This document shows, in pieces, positions 16,711 through 25,816 of a stretch of DNA of 64,000 nt. Below the pieces are notes generated by a model. It saw only the letters and a list, made by a program, of their open reading frames with translations. It was not told the origin of the DNA and did no database searches. Made by a program: the position numbers and the translations under genes. Where the stretch lies: positions 1 through 64,000 of the forward strand of contig NZ_JBBMFO010000007.1 in NCBI RefSeq assembly GCF_040096015.1, written 5' to 3'. The DNA comes from Peptoniphilus_A hominis. GTDB lineage: Bacteria; Bacillota; Clostridia; Tissierellales; Peptoniphilaceae. How positions within the stretch are numbered: position 1 is the stretch's first letter; every line of letters starts with the position of its first letter.

Positions 16711-17565
16711 CTAATTGTTAGCTTCTTTGTTAGATAGTTCAATATACTCATCAAACCATTTTTCAACTTGGCCTGAATCTTTTAATCCTTTAACAACTTC
16801 ATTAACAGCTCCTGTTAAATCGTCATTTCCCTTTTTAATTGCTACTGCAAATCCACTTTCATCTGGGATTCCTAAATTGTCTATGATAACAAGCCCATCA
16901 GTTATTGATGCAAATTGCTTTGCTGGAAGTTCTGATAGGAAAGCTGCATCAATGGATTTGTTCTTTAATTGCTCAATGATTACATTGTTAAGATCAAATC
17001 CCTTGCACTTATCTCCAAACTTTTCAGTTGCAAACTTTTGTTGAAGTGAACCAAGTTGTGTACCAATAATTTTTCCTTCAAGGTCATCAAAAGTTTTATA
17101 CTTATCTTTATTTTCTTCAGTTACTAGTAGTACTTGTGCTCCCTTTGAATATTCTTCAGAGAAGTCAACTTGTTTCTTTCTTTCTTCGTCAGCACCCATG
17201 CCCGCAAGAACCATGTCAACATCGCCTGCATTTAGGGAAGCTAGAAGTCCTTCGAAGGCCATGTTCTTAACTTCAAGTTCAACTCCAAGAGAATCGGCAA
17301 TTGATTTTGCAATTGCAAGGTCAATACCTGTAAATTCTTCCTTGCCATTTTGGAAGGATGTCCATTCCATTGGTGGGAAGTCTGCTGAAGTTCCAAGAAC
17401 AATTTTGCCCTTTTCCTTTATAGCGTCAATAGTTGGTCCAGTAGTTGTTATTTCAAACTTAACTGCTTCCTTTGCTTCTTCTTTTTCATCATCTTTTTTC
17501 CCACAGCCAAATAAAAATAAGGCTGCCATTCCTATAATTGCAATATTAAAAATCTTCTTTTTCAT
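16711..17565 (-). CDS. Polar amino acid ABC transporter, substrate-binding lipoprotein
   Basis: 284 residues. A lipoprotein signal ends at the lipobox LFGC (Cys about 21). The mature part is a SBP_bac_3 domain with the typical starts KIVLGTSADFPPMEW, FTGIDLAIAKSIADSLG and VDMVLAGMG. It would be anchored to the outer face of the membrane and deliver an amino acid to the permease encoded next. It is the first gene of the operon and has a strong promoter at 17624-17652. Confidence 0.93.
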   Translation of the reverse strand: MKKKIFNIAIIGMAALFLFGCGKKDDEKEEAKEAVKFEITTTGPTIDAIKEKGKIVLGTSADFPPMEWTSFQNGKEEFTGIDLAIAKSIADSLGVELEVKNMAFEGLLASLNAGDVDMVLAGMGADEERKKQVDFSEEYSKGAQVLLVTEENKDKYKTFDDLEGKIIGTQLGSLQQKFATEKFGDKCKGFDLNNVIIEQLKNKSIDAAFLSELPAKQFASITDGLVIIDNLGIPDESGFAVAIKKGNDDLTGAVNEVVKGLKDSGQVEKWFDEYIELSNKEANN

Positions 17566-17623
17566 AATACCCTCCTAGTTCCTTGTAAATAGTATTTCCA
17601 TGTCTTCTTTAATTTTAAAAAAC

Positions 17624-17652
17624 ATTATAACTCAAAACAAATTGAATTTCAA
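17624..17652 (-). promoter_or_regulatory. Promoter of the amino acid ABC operon
   Basis: On the minus strand TTGAAA (17652-17647), a 17-nt spacer and TATAAT (17629-17624). It lies 59 nt upstream of the binding protein start. No cre-like box follows the -10, unlike the hutH and nhaC promoters. Confidence 0.65.
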
Positions 17653-17674
17653 CGATTTTTATTACTTTATTTAA

Positions 17675-18478
17675 TTAAAATTCTAAAAGATCTCCTGCTG
17701 GAACACTCTCTATAGTCTTTTGGGCTTTTGTCTCTTCTTGCACTTCTGAAGGTTTTTCTTCTACAGGTGCTTTTGCTTCTTCCTTTTTAACTCTTGAGTA
17801 TTGGTAAACTCCCCAAGATTCAAGTTCATTATCTGTACCTATCCACACTGGTGAACCCACAGACATATTTGGAAATACATAATTTTCCACATCATAATTA
17901 AATAGTCTTATGCAGCCGTTGGAATAGTAGCCGCCAATTTGATGAGGCTTAATATTTCCATGAATGCCATATCCACTTGCTCCAGGCAGTCTTAGACCCA
18001 TCCATCTTTCCCCAAGAGGATTGTTGGGGTCGTCAGCCTTAGCTGGTTTGTACTTTCCATTCATTCCACCCCAAGCAGGGTTTTTGTGCATATTTTGAAT
18101 TTTTCCCTTTGCAGATGGTGTTGGTGTGGCATTGGTACCTAGTGTCACTGGATACTTGCCAATAGACTGATTTCCCTCATACATAGTAAGAGTTCTTCTT
18201 GACTTGTTTACCACTATCCACTTGCCCTTTGTTGGTGGATTTGTCACCATGTCGTAAACTTCATAATTTTCAGTGTGTAGAGCTTCTTTAGTCTTGTCGT
18301 TTAGAGTTCCCGTCACTGGCAAATTCATGCGAGCTTGCCATCTTTTGATTTCATCTCTCTTTTCAACGCCGCTTTTATCCATAAAATTATTTTCTCTGAC
18401 AAAGCCCTTGGCAAAAACAAAATTCGGCAAGAGACTTGCAGCTAAAATAAAAATTCCAAATTTTTTAATTTTCTTCAA
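17675..18478 (-). CDS. L,D-transpeptidase (YkuD family) with peptidoglycan-binding region
   Basis: 267 residues. A signal peptide (about 1-23, ending VFA) is followed by a short PG_binding_1-like stretch (about 42-67) and a YkuD catalytic domain (about 85-215). The catalytic motif shows His173 in GIHG and Cys189 in SNGCIRL. Such enzymes make 3-3 cross-links or attach proteins to peptidoglycan outside the membrane. The last 50 residues are Glu/Lys/Pro-rich with no domain. It begins 2 nt after the uvrA stop and is likely co-transcribed with it, though no functional link is obvious. Confidence 0.92.
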   Translation of the reverse strand: MKKIKKFGIFILAASLLPNFVFAKGFVRENNFMDKSGVEKRDEIKRWQARMNLPVTGTLNDKTKEALHTENYEVYDMVTNPPTKGKWIVVNKSRRTLTMYEGNQSIGKYPVTLGTNATPTPSAKGKIQNMHKNPAWGGMNGKYKPAKADDPNNPLGERWMGLRLPGASGYGIHGNIKPHQIGGYYSNGCIRLFNYDVENYVFPNMSVGSPVWIGTDNELESWGVYQYSRVKKEEAKAPVEEKPSEVQEETKAQKTIESVPAGDLLEF

Positions 18479-18479
18479 A

Positions 18480-21296
18480 TTAATCCTCCAATTTATCCCT
18501 TAAAAATTCTCCAGTGTAAGAATTTTTGCACTTAACAATTTCTTCAGGAGTGCCAGTGAAGAGAACCTCTCCTCCACCGTCGCCGCCTTCAGGTCCTAAA
18601 TCTATTATATAATCGGCACACTTTATGACATCTAGGTTGTGCTCAATAGTAATGACAGTATTGCCTCTATCTACTAACTCTTCCAAAACCTTTATGAGTT
18701 TATTTACATCTTCAGAGTGAAGTCCCGTTGTAGGTTCATCTAAAATGTAGAGAGTCCTGCCAGTTGCCCTCTTAGAAAGCTCTGTGGCAAGTTTTATTCT
18801 CTGTGCCTCTCCACCTGATAAAAGAGTAGAAGATTGTCCAAGCTTGATGTAGGACAAGCCAACATCTCTTAGGGTTTCAAGCTTTCGCAAAACTCTCTCG
18901 TGATTTTGGAAAAAGTCAATTGCCTCTTCCACTGTCATGTCTAGGACATCATAAATATTTTTGCCCTTGTATTTAACTTCAAGAGTTTCACGATTGTATC
19001 TCTTGCCATGGCAAACTTCGCAAGGCACATAGACATCAGACAAAAAGTGCATTTCAACCTTTAAAATTCCGTCTCCCTTGCAGGCTTCGCACCTTCCGCC
19101 CTTTACATTAAAGGAAAATCTTCCCTTCTTGTAGCCACGCATTTTTGCCTCGTTAGTAGATGCAAATATATCTCTTATTATATCAAAAGCGCCAGTATAT
19201 GTGGCAGGATTTGATCTTGGAGTCCTTCCAATTGGTGATTGGTCAATGTCCACGATTTTGTCAATATTTTCTAGTCCTTCTACACTTTTGTGCTTGCCAG
19301 GTTTTATTCTCGATTTATTTATTTTTTGTGCAAGGCTTTTATATAAAATTTCGTTTACTAGAGAGGACTTGCCTGAACCAGAAACACCAGTTACGCAGAT
19401 AAAGTCGCCTAAAGGAAATTCTACATCAATATTTTTTAAATTATTTTCACTGGCTCCTATGACCTTTATTGACTTGCCATTGGACTTTCTTCTCTCCTTG
19501 GGAACTTCAATTTTCTTTCTGCCACTTAAATAGGCACCAGTAATTGACTCTTGAACTTCCATAATTTCTTCAGCAGTCCCCTGTGCAACTATTCTTCCCC
19601 CATTTACACCAGCAAGGGGTCCAATGTCAACAATTTGGTCAGCTGCAAACATGGTATCCTCGTCATGTTCTACAACGATTAGTGTGTTTCCTATGTCCGT
19701 TAAATTTCTTAGGGATTCCAAAAGCTTTGCATTGTCCCTTTGGTGAAGTCCTATGCTGGGCTCGTCTAGTACATAAATCACGCCCACAAGTTGTGAGCCA
19801 ATTTGTGTTGCAAGTCTAATTCTCTGTGCTTCTCCACCAGAAAGGGTTCCCGCCATTCTTGATAGAGAAAGGTACTCTAAACCTACATTTACCAAAAATT
19901 CAAGACGAGATTTTATTTCCTTTAAAAGTTCTTCAGCTATAATCATTTCATTTTTTGTTAACTCTAAATTTTTGAAAAATTCCAAAGCCTTATCTATGGA
20001 AAGCTCTGTCAGCTCAAAAATATTTAGGCCGCCAACTTTTATGGCAAGAGAAGAATCTTTAAGCCTTGAACCGTGACATTTTGGACAGGGAACTTCTTCC
20101 ATAAACTCGTCAATTTTATCAAGCATTCTGTCGGAGCTGGACTCAGTATATCTTCTCTTTAAATTTTTTAAAATTCCCTCAAAGCCACCAGAGTATTTTT
20201 TTTCTCCAGAGAAGAAGGAATTGAAAGAAAAGCTCAATTTGCCCTTGTAACCATTAAATATTGCCTCCATAAATTCTTCTGGTGCATTTTTTATTGGCTC
20301 TTTTGTGCTAAAGTTAAATTTCTTTGCAATTTCAGAAATTATTTCATAATAATAAGTTCCCTTAGAATTTGAGTAACAGGCAATGGCTCCCTGGTCTATG
20401 GAAAGGTCTTTGTTGGGAATTACTAAGTCCCTGGAAACTTCCTTGGAGAAGCCTAGTCCCTTACACTCATGGCAGGCACCAAGAGGTGAGTTAAAGGAAA
20501 AGGATCTTGGCGTAACTTCTTCTATTATAATATTGCAGTGAGGGCAGGCAAATTTTGTTGAAAATATTAAATCTTCACCATCAAGAACATTTACCTTGGC
20601 AATACCATCACTTAAATTTGTTGCAATTTCAAGAGAGTCAGCCAATCTTGATTCAATTTTTTCCTTTACAATAATTCTGTCAACGACAATATCTATATCG
20701 TGATTTTTATTTTTATCAAGCTCAAAGTCTTCAGAAATGTCATGCATCTCTCCGTCAACAAAAACTCTTAAAAAGCCTTCTTTTTTTATCTTTTCAAAAA
20801 TCTTTTTGTGTTGACCCTTCCTGTGCCTTACCACTGGAGAAAGTATTTGGATTCTAGTTCTCTCTTCCAGTTTCATAACTTCATCAACCATTTGGTCAAT
20901 TGTGTAGGAAGAGATTTCCTTGCCACATTCAGGGCAAAAGGCATGACCAACTCTTGCATATAAGAGTCTTAGGTAGTCATAAATTTCTGTAACTGTGCCT
21001 ACAGTTGACCTCGGATTTTTTGATGTAGTCTTTTGGTCAATGGAAATTGAGGGACTCATTCCTTCAATATAGTCCACCTCTGGTTTATCCATTTGTCCCA
21101 AAAATTGTCTGGCATAGGAAGACAAACTCTCAACATATCTCCTTTGACCTTCGGCATAAATTGTGTCAAAGGCAAGGGAAGACTTTCCTGAACCAGATAA
21201 TCCAGTGAAAACTACAAATTTATTTCTTGGGATTTTTAAATCAACATTTTTTAAGTTGTTGACTCTGGCTCCCTTTACTATTATTTCATCTTTCAA
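18480..21296 (-). CDS. uvrA: Excinuclease ABC subunit A
   Basis: 938 residues, full length. Two ABC ATPase halves are present, with Walker A motifs GLSGSGKSSLAFDT and GVSGSGKSSLVNEI and signatures LSGGEAQRIRLA and LSGGEAQRIKLA. Zinc-binding Cys groups include CPECG and CEACKGDG/CEVCHGK. UvrA scans DNA for bulky damage and loads UvrB. It lies 12 nt downstream of uvrB in the same operon. No uvrC is in the window. Confidence 0.98.
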   Translation of the reverse strand: MKDEIIVKGARVNNLKNVDLKIPRNKFVVFTGLSGSGKSSLAFDTIYAEGQRRYVESLSSYARQFLGQMDKPEVDYIEGMSPSISIDQKTTSKNPRSTVGTVTEIYDYLRLLYARVGHAFCPECGKEISSYTIDQMVDEVMKLEERTRIQILSPVVRHRKGQHKKIFEKIKKEGFLRVFVDGEMHDISEDFELDKNKNHDIDIVVDRIIVKEKIESRLADSLEIATNLSDGIAKVNVLDGEDLIFSTKFACPHCNIIIEEVTPRSFSFNSPLGACHECKGLGFSKEVSRDLVIPNKDLSIDQGAIACYSNSKGTYYYEIISEIAKKFNFSTKEPIKNAPEEFMEAIFNGYKGKLSFSFNSFFSGEKKYSGGFEGILKNLKRRYTESSSDRMLDKIDEFMEEVPCPKCHGSRLKDSSLAIKVGGLNIFELTELSIDKALEFFKNLELTKNEMIIAEELLKEIKSRLEFLVNVGLEYLSLSRMAGTLSGGEAQRIRLATQIGSQLVGVIYVLDEPSIGLHQRDNAKLLESLRNLTDIGNTLIVVEHDEDTMFAADQIVDIGPLAGVNGGRIVAQGTAEEIMEVQESITGAYLSGRKKIEVPKERRKSNGKSIKVIGASENNLKNIDVEFPLGDFICVTGVSGSGKSSLVNEILYKSLAQKINKSRIKPGKHKSVEGLENIDKIVDIDQSPIGRTPRSNPATYTGAFDIIRDIFASTNEAKMRGYKKGRFSFNVKGGRCEACKGDGILKVEMHFLSDVYVPCEVCHGKRYNRETLEVKYKGKNIYDVLDMTVEEAIDFFQNHERVLRKLETLRDVGLSYIKLGQSSTLLSGGEAQRIKLATELSKRATGRTLYILDEPTTGLHSEDVNKLIKVLEELVDRGNTVITIEHNLDVIKCADYIIDLGPEGGDGGGEVLFTGTPEEIVKCKNSYTGEFLRDKLED

Positions 21297-21308
21297 TTTA
21301 ACACCTCT

Positions 21309-23300
21309 TTATAAAAGGGCAGATTTTTTCTTCTCTCTTAAGTCCTTTATCTTATCTCTAATTTCAGCAGCCCTTTCAAAGTCAAGTTCCTCTGCTGCCC
21401 TGTACATTTCAGGTTTTAGAGCATCAATCATTTCATTTATTTCATCTTTTGTAAATTCATTATCTGTATCTACAAGTTCTTTAAAGTCAAGGCTATCTTC
21501 TGCAGCAATGGCAGTGTTAATAACTTCACGCACACCCTTAACTATTGTCTTTGGAGTGATGCCATGCTCTTTATTGTAGGCTTCTTGAATCTTTCTTCTC
21601 CTAGAAGTTTCATCAAGGGCAACTTGCATTGACGGAGTTATTGTATCGGCATACATTATAACCTTTCCCTCGGCATTTCTAGCAGCACGACCTGCCGTTT
21701 GTATAAGTGATGTCACAGAACGAAGGAAGCCTTCCTTGTCTGCATCAAGTATGCAAACTCTAGAAACTTCTGGAAGGTCAAGCCCTTCTCTCAAAAGGTT
21801 AATGCCAACGAGGACATCTACCTCTCCAAGACGCAAGTCTCTTATAATTTTCATTCTCTCCAAGGTATCCACATCGGAGTGCATGTAGGTTATTTTATAC
21901 CCAATTTCCTTTAAATGTCTTGATAAATCTTCAGACATTCTCTTAGTAAGAGTTGTGATTAAAACTCTTTCCCCTCTATCAATAGCTCCATTTATTTCAT
22001 TTATTATGTCGTCAATTTGATTTTTTATTGGTCTAACTTCTATTATTGGGTCCAGAAGTCCCGTAGGCCTAATAATTTGCTCAACTTGTTGCTCTGTATG
22101 CTCAAGTTCATAGGGACCTGGCGTTGCAGAAACATAGACGCATTGGTTCATCATCTCTTCAAACTCATTAAACCTAAGAGGTCTGTTGTCAAGGGCAGAA
22201 GGAAGTCTAAATCCATATTCAACTAAGGTTTCCTTACGAGATCTGTCGCCGTTAAACATTCCCCTAATTTGTGGAATTGTCTGGTGAGATTCATCTATTA
22301 TAGTTAGAAAATCCTTAGGAAAATAATCTATTAAGGTGTAGGGTCTTGAACCTGGCGCCCTGCCAGATAAGTGTCTGGAATAATTTTCTATGCCAGAGCA
22401 AAAGCCCATCTCAGAAAGCATTTCTAAATCATATCTAGTCCTTTGCTCCAACCTTTGTGCTTCCAAAAGTTTTTCTTGGTCCTTTAAGACCTTTAATCTC
22501 TCTTCAAGTTCTTCTTCTATTGTCACTATTGCCCTCTTCACCTTTTCTTCTGAAGTTGCAAAGTGAGATGCCGGCGTAATGTAGGCGTGATTTAGGTAGT
22601 GCAGAACCTCCCCAGTTAAGGCATTTACTTCTGTAATTCTATCTATTTCGTCGCCAAAAAATTCAACTCTAATGGAATTTTCAGAAGAAGATGCAGGAAA
22701 AATTTCCAAAATATCTCCACGAACCCTAAAAGTTCCACGCTTAAATTCATAATCGTTTCTAACATATTGAATGTCCACAAGTTTACTCATGACATCATTT
22801 CTATCCTTAATCATGCCTGGTCTTAGTGAAATGGCAAGTTGTTCATAGTCAATTGGATCTCCCAAGCCATAGATGCAAGAAACTGATGCAACAATTATTA
22901 CATCCTTTCTCTCAAAAAGAGCCATAGTTGCAGAGTGACGAAGCTTATCTATTTCATCATTTATAGAAGAATCCTTCTCAATAAAAGTGTCAGTGCCAGG
23001 CACATAGGCCTCTGGTTGATAATAATCATAGTAGGATACAAAAAATTCCACTGCATTTTCTGGGAAAAATTCCTTTAACTCAGAGCAAAGTTGGTAGGCA
23101 AGAGTCTTGTTGTGGGCAATTACAAGAGTTGGCTTTTGCACTCTCTCTATTACATTTGCCATGGTAAAGGTCTTGCCTGAGCCTGTTACACCTAAAAGAT
23201 TTTGGTGCTTGTAGCCTTTTTTTATGCCTTCAGCTAACTTATCAATTGCCTGAGGTTGGTCGCCAGTAGGCTTGTAGTCTGAATGAATTTTAAATTTCAC
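21309..23300 (-). CDS. uvrB: Excinuclease ABC subunit B
   Basis: 663 residues. Helicase motif I is GVTGSGKTFTMANV, the damage-probing beta-hairpin region is recognisable around YYDYYQPEAYVPGTDTFIEK, and the UVR domain that contacts UvrC is at the C-terminus (about 625-660). UvrB verifies lesions handed over by UvrA. It begins 11 nt after the ggt stop and precedes uvrA by 12 nt. Confidence 0.98.
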   Translation of the reverse strand: MKFKIHSDYKPTGDQPQAIDKLAEGIKKGYKHQNLLGVTGSGKTFTMANVIERVQKPTLVIAHNKTLAYQLCSELKEFFPENAVEFFVSYYDYYQPEAYVPGTDTFIEKDSSINDEIDKLRHSATMALFERKDVIIVASVSCIYGLGDPIDYEQLAISLRPGMIKDRNDVMSKLVDIQYVRNDYEFKRGTFRVRGDILEIFPASSSENSIRVEFFGDEIDRITEVNALTGEVLHYLNHAYITPASHFATSEEKVKRAIVTIEEELEERLKVLKDQEKLLEAQRLEQRTRYDLEMLSEMGFCSGIENYSRHLSGRAPGSRPYTLIDYFPKDFLTIIDESHQTIPQIRGMFNGDRSRKETLVEYGFRLPSALDNRPLRFNEFEEMMNQCVYVSATPGPYELEHTEQQVEQIIRPTGLLDPIIEVRPIKNQIDDIINEINGAIDRGERVLITTLTKRMSEDLSRHLKEIGYKITYMHSDVDTLERMKIIRDLRLGEVDVLVGINLLREGLDLPEVSRVCILDADKEGFLRSVTSLIQTAGRAARNAEGKVIMYADTITPSMQVALDETSRRRKIQEAYNKEHGITPKTIVKGVREVINTAIAAEDSLDFKELVDTDNEFTKDEINEMIDALKPEMYRAAEELDFERAAEIRDKIKDLREKKKSALL

Positions 23301-23311
23301 TTAATCACCTT

Positions 23312-24913
23312 CTAAAAAGCAAAAATATTGGAGTCAGTCCTCTTTTCTGTTCCGCCAATATATACATCATCTTTCTTCAAAATAACTTGTCCACGACCCA
23401 TGTTTTTAAAATCACTTATTACATTGACATGGTGACCAAGTTTCTTTAGACCATCAATTATATCATCATCAAAGTCACACTCAAGGTCAATGTTTTTGTC
23501 GCCAGTCCACATAAGTCTCGGTGCATCAAGAGCAGCCTGTGGGTTTAAATTAAAGTCAAGCATATTCATGAGGACCTGGACATGAGCTTGTGGCTGCATA
23601 AAGGCTCCCATTATGCCAAAGGCTCCAAAGACCTCACCCTTCTTTGTCATAAAACCAGGGATAATTGTGTGGTAGGGAAGCTTTCCACCTGCAAGAGAAT
23701 TTGCCAGTCCTTCTTCAAAATAAAAGTTTTCAACTCTGTTGTTAAGAGCTATTCCAGTCCCTGGCACAACAATTCCTGACCCAAAGCCAGCATAATTTGA
23801 CTGAATCATGGAAACCATGTTGCCATACTTATCTGCAGTGGCAAAATAAACTGTATCTGAAGATTTTATAGGATAAGACTTTGGCATTTCAGCAAAATCT
23901 TTTATGTCAGCCCTTCTCTTTTCAGCATATTCTTCTGACAAAAGCTCTTCAATTTTTATCTTCATTGAATCAGGATCTGCCACAAAAGTCTTTGCATCAG
24001 TTAAGGATAATTTTATGGCCTCTATAATTTTGTGCGTAGTTCCTATGTCAGATCTTTCCTTTATTTCCATTTTACTTAAAATATTTAGTGCCATTAAGAC
24101 AGAAATACCATGGCCGTTAGGCGGTATCTCCCAAATGTCAACGCCCCTATAATTTGTTGAAATTGGATCAACATATTTTGGAGTAAAGTTTTTTAAGTCC
24201 TCTTCATTTAAAAATCCGCCAAGTCTTTCTACTTCAGCTGAAATTTTTTCTGCCAGCCTACCCCTATAGAAGGACTCACCCCTAGTGTCACGAATTTCTC
24301 TTAGGGTCTCTGCCATGTCTTTGCAGGAAAAAACTTCTCCAGCTCTCGGTGCTCTTCCATCTATTGTAAAAGTTTTGAAAAATTCATCAAATTCTTTTCT
24401 ATTAAATTTTCTGTATTTTTCTACGCTTTCCCTCCAAAGCTTTGCAATTTGTGGAGTGACTGCAAAACCTTCTTCTGCATAAGAAATTGCAGGCTCAAAA
24501 ATTTTCTCAAGACTCATTGTGGCAAAGTCCTCATGAACTTTCATGGCGCCTCCAATTAGTCCCGGCGTGTTAATTACATTTACACCACAAGAAGGCATCT
24601 TGTCATAACCCTTTTCTTTTAAGGCATCAATGGAAATAGATTTTGGACTTCTTCCACTGGCATTGATGCCATAGAGTTTTCCTTCAAAATAAATGAGAGC
24701 AAACATATCTGAACCAAGACCATTGCCCGTCGGTTCAACAACAGGAAGGGTCATAGATACAGCAAGGGCAGCATCAATTGCATTTCCCCCTTCAAGTAAA
24801 ATTTTTGCTCCAGCACTTGTTGCATAGGGTGAAGAAGTTGCCACCATTCCCTTTTTCCCAAAGATGGTCCTTCTTGTGGAAGGATAGGGATATTTATTGT
24901 AATCAAAATTCAT
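23312..24913 (-). CDS. ggt: Gamma-glutamyltransferase family protein, no signal peptide
   Basis: 533 residues. The predicted nucleophile is Thr354 in SSDTVYFATAD, aligned with the autoprocessing Thr of E. coli GGT (TTHYSVVD); the following Thr-His pair is replaced by Val-Tyr. The glycine pair is seen in SLAGGKLPYHT. There is no signal peptide, so it would be cytoplasmic, like the Bacillus YwrD group. The family cleaves gamma-glutamyl bonds of glutathione-like substrates; the real substrate here is unknown. It heads the ggt-uvrB-uvrA-L,D-transpeptidase transcription unit. Confidence 0.88.
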   Translation of the reverse strand: MNFDYNKYPYPSTRRTIFGKKGMVATSSPYATSAGAKILLEGGNAIDAALAVSMTLPVVEPTGNGLGSDMFALIYFEGKLYGINASGRSPKSISIDALKEKGYDKMPSCGVNVINTPGLIGGAMKVHEDFATMSLEKIFEPAISYAEEGFAVTPQIAKLWRESVEKYRKFNRKEFDEFFKTFTIDGRAPRAGEVFSCKDMAETLREIRDTRGESFYRGRLAEKISAEVERLGGFLNEEDLKNFTPKYVDPISTNYRGVDIWEIPPNGHGISVLMALNILSKMEIKERSDIGTTHKIIEAIKLSLTDAKTFVADPDSMKIKIEELLSEEYAEKRRADIKDFAEMPKSYPIKSSDTVYFATADKYGNMVSMIQSNYAGFGSGIVVPGTGIALNNRVENFYFEEGLANSLAGGKLPYHTIIPGFMTKKGEVFGAFGIMGAFMQPQAHVQVLMNMLDFNLNPQAALDAPRLMWTGDKNIDLECDFDDDIIDGLKKLGHHVNVISDFKNMGRGQVILKKDDVYIGGTEKRTDSNIFAF

Positions 24914-25233
24914 TTAATCATCCTCATATTTTATAAAAATTATCACTCAAAGCTTTATCAACTAAAGATAATTCTATAATTAAAAGGTAAATAATTCAAC
25001 TTCTAGTGATTATTGTTGAAAATATTCTTAAATTTAAATTTTCCCTAGCTTTAAAAATTTTTACTCTAAAGTTTTTTTATATTTTTAAAATTTTTCTTTG
25101 TTGTAAATTTTTCTTAGCTTAAAATTATTTCATCAAAAAAAATATTATGTAAGATTGGATTAGAGTAGTGACTAAAAAATCAAAAGAAAAAAAGAGAAAC
25201 TTCAAATTGAAGTCTCTCTCAAAATTAAAATTA
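24914..25233. other. Intergenic region upstream of ggt
   Basis: 320 bp without a gene. It carries a ggt promoter on the minus strand, TTGAAT (24999-24994), 17-nt spacer, TAGAAT (24976-24971), and at the far end the terminator of the small membrane protein gene. The middle part (25000-25180) is AT-rich and I see nothing else in it. Confidence 0.6.
25182..25218 (-). terminator. Terminator downstream of the nhaC unit
   Basis: On the minus strand GAGAGACTTCA pairs with TGAAGTTTCTC (one G-T pair), followed by seven T. It lies 15 nt past the stop of the PH-like membrane protein gene. Confidence 0.88.
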
Positions 25234-25752
25234 TTATTTTCTACGATTCTTCTTGTTCATATTTTTCATCTCTTTTTTAAATCTTTTGAGATCTTGTTTA
25301 TATTCCCAAGCATCATAAATTTTTATTTTTTTGTTGTGCTTTTTAGCTAAGTCAAAAACACTTTCCTTATCCTTTTCATCAAAGAAAAATCTCTTAGTTA
25401 TATCTCCCTTTGTGAAATATAAAAGTATTAACTTAGGCTCTTCAGCTTTCTTTTCATAAGTAACAGCTTCAATGTCTGACCATTCCCACACATTGTAGGT
25501 GTGAGTAATTTTCATGTCAGTGTACATTTCAAGGCCCTTGGCACTTACTGCCACATATCTCTTAGAGATTAATGACAATAATAATAAGAGTGCAAGAATT
25601 AAAGTAAGCTTATACTTTGTAGTTATGCCTAATATAATCAAAATAGAAGTGATTATGTAGGCATATTTTTCAGAAAAGTTTTTTCTTGGATTTACATACA
25701 CGTATTTAATTGCTTCGCTGTCATCATCCCAAGGTAATTTTATTTCTGACAC
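25234..25752 (-). CDS. Membrane protein with PH-like domain, unknown
   Basis: 172 residues. Two adjacent transmembrane helices lie at about 31-47 and 49-63, followed by a beta-rich region (about 66-130) that resembles bacterial PH-like (YcxB/DUF304-type) domains, and a strongly basic C-terminus (KEMKNMNKKNRRK). The function is unknown. It sits 64 nt downstream of the NhaC gene on the same strand and shares its terminator, so it may be co-transcribed with it. Confidence 0.7.
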   Translation of the reverse strand: MSEIKLPWDDDSEAIKYVYVNPRKNFSEKYAYIITSILIILGITTKYKLTLILALLLLLSLISKRYVAVSAKGLEMYTDMKITHTYNVWEWSDIEAVTYEKKAEEPKLILLYFTKGDITKRFFFDEKDKESVFDLAKKHNKKIKIYDAWEYKQDLKRFKKEMKNMNKKNRRK

Positions 25753-25816
25753 ATAATCACTTCTTTCTAATTCAATTATTTTTAATTTTTAGTCTTTGCT
25801 TAATTAAGACTTTAAA

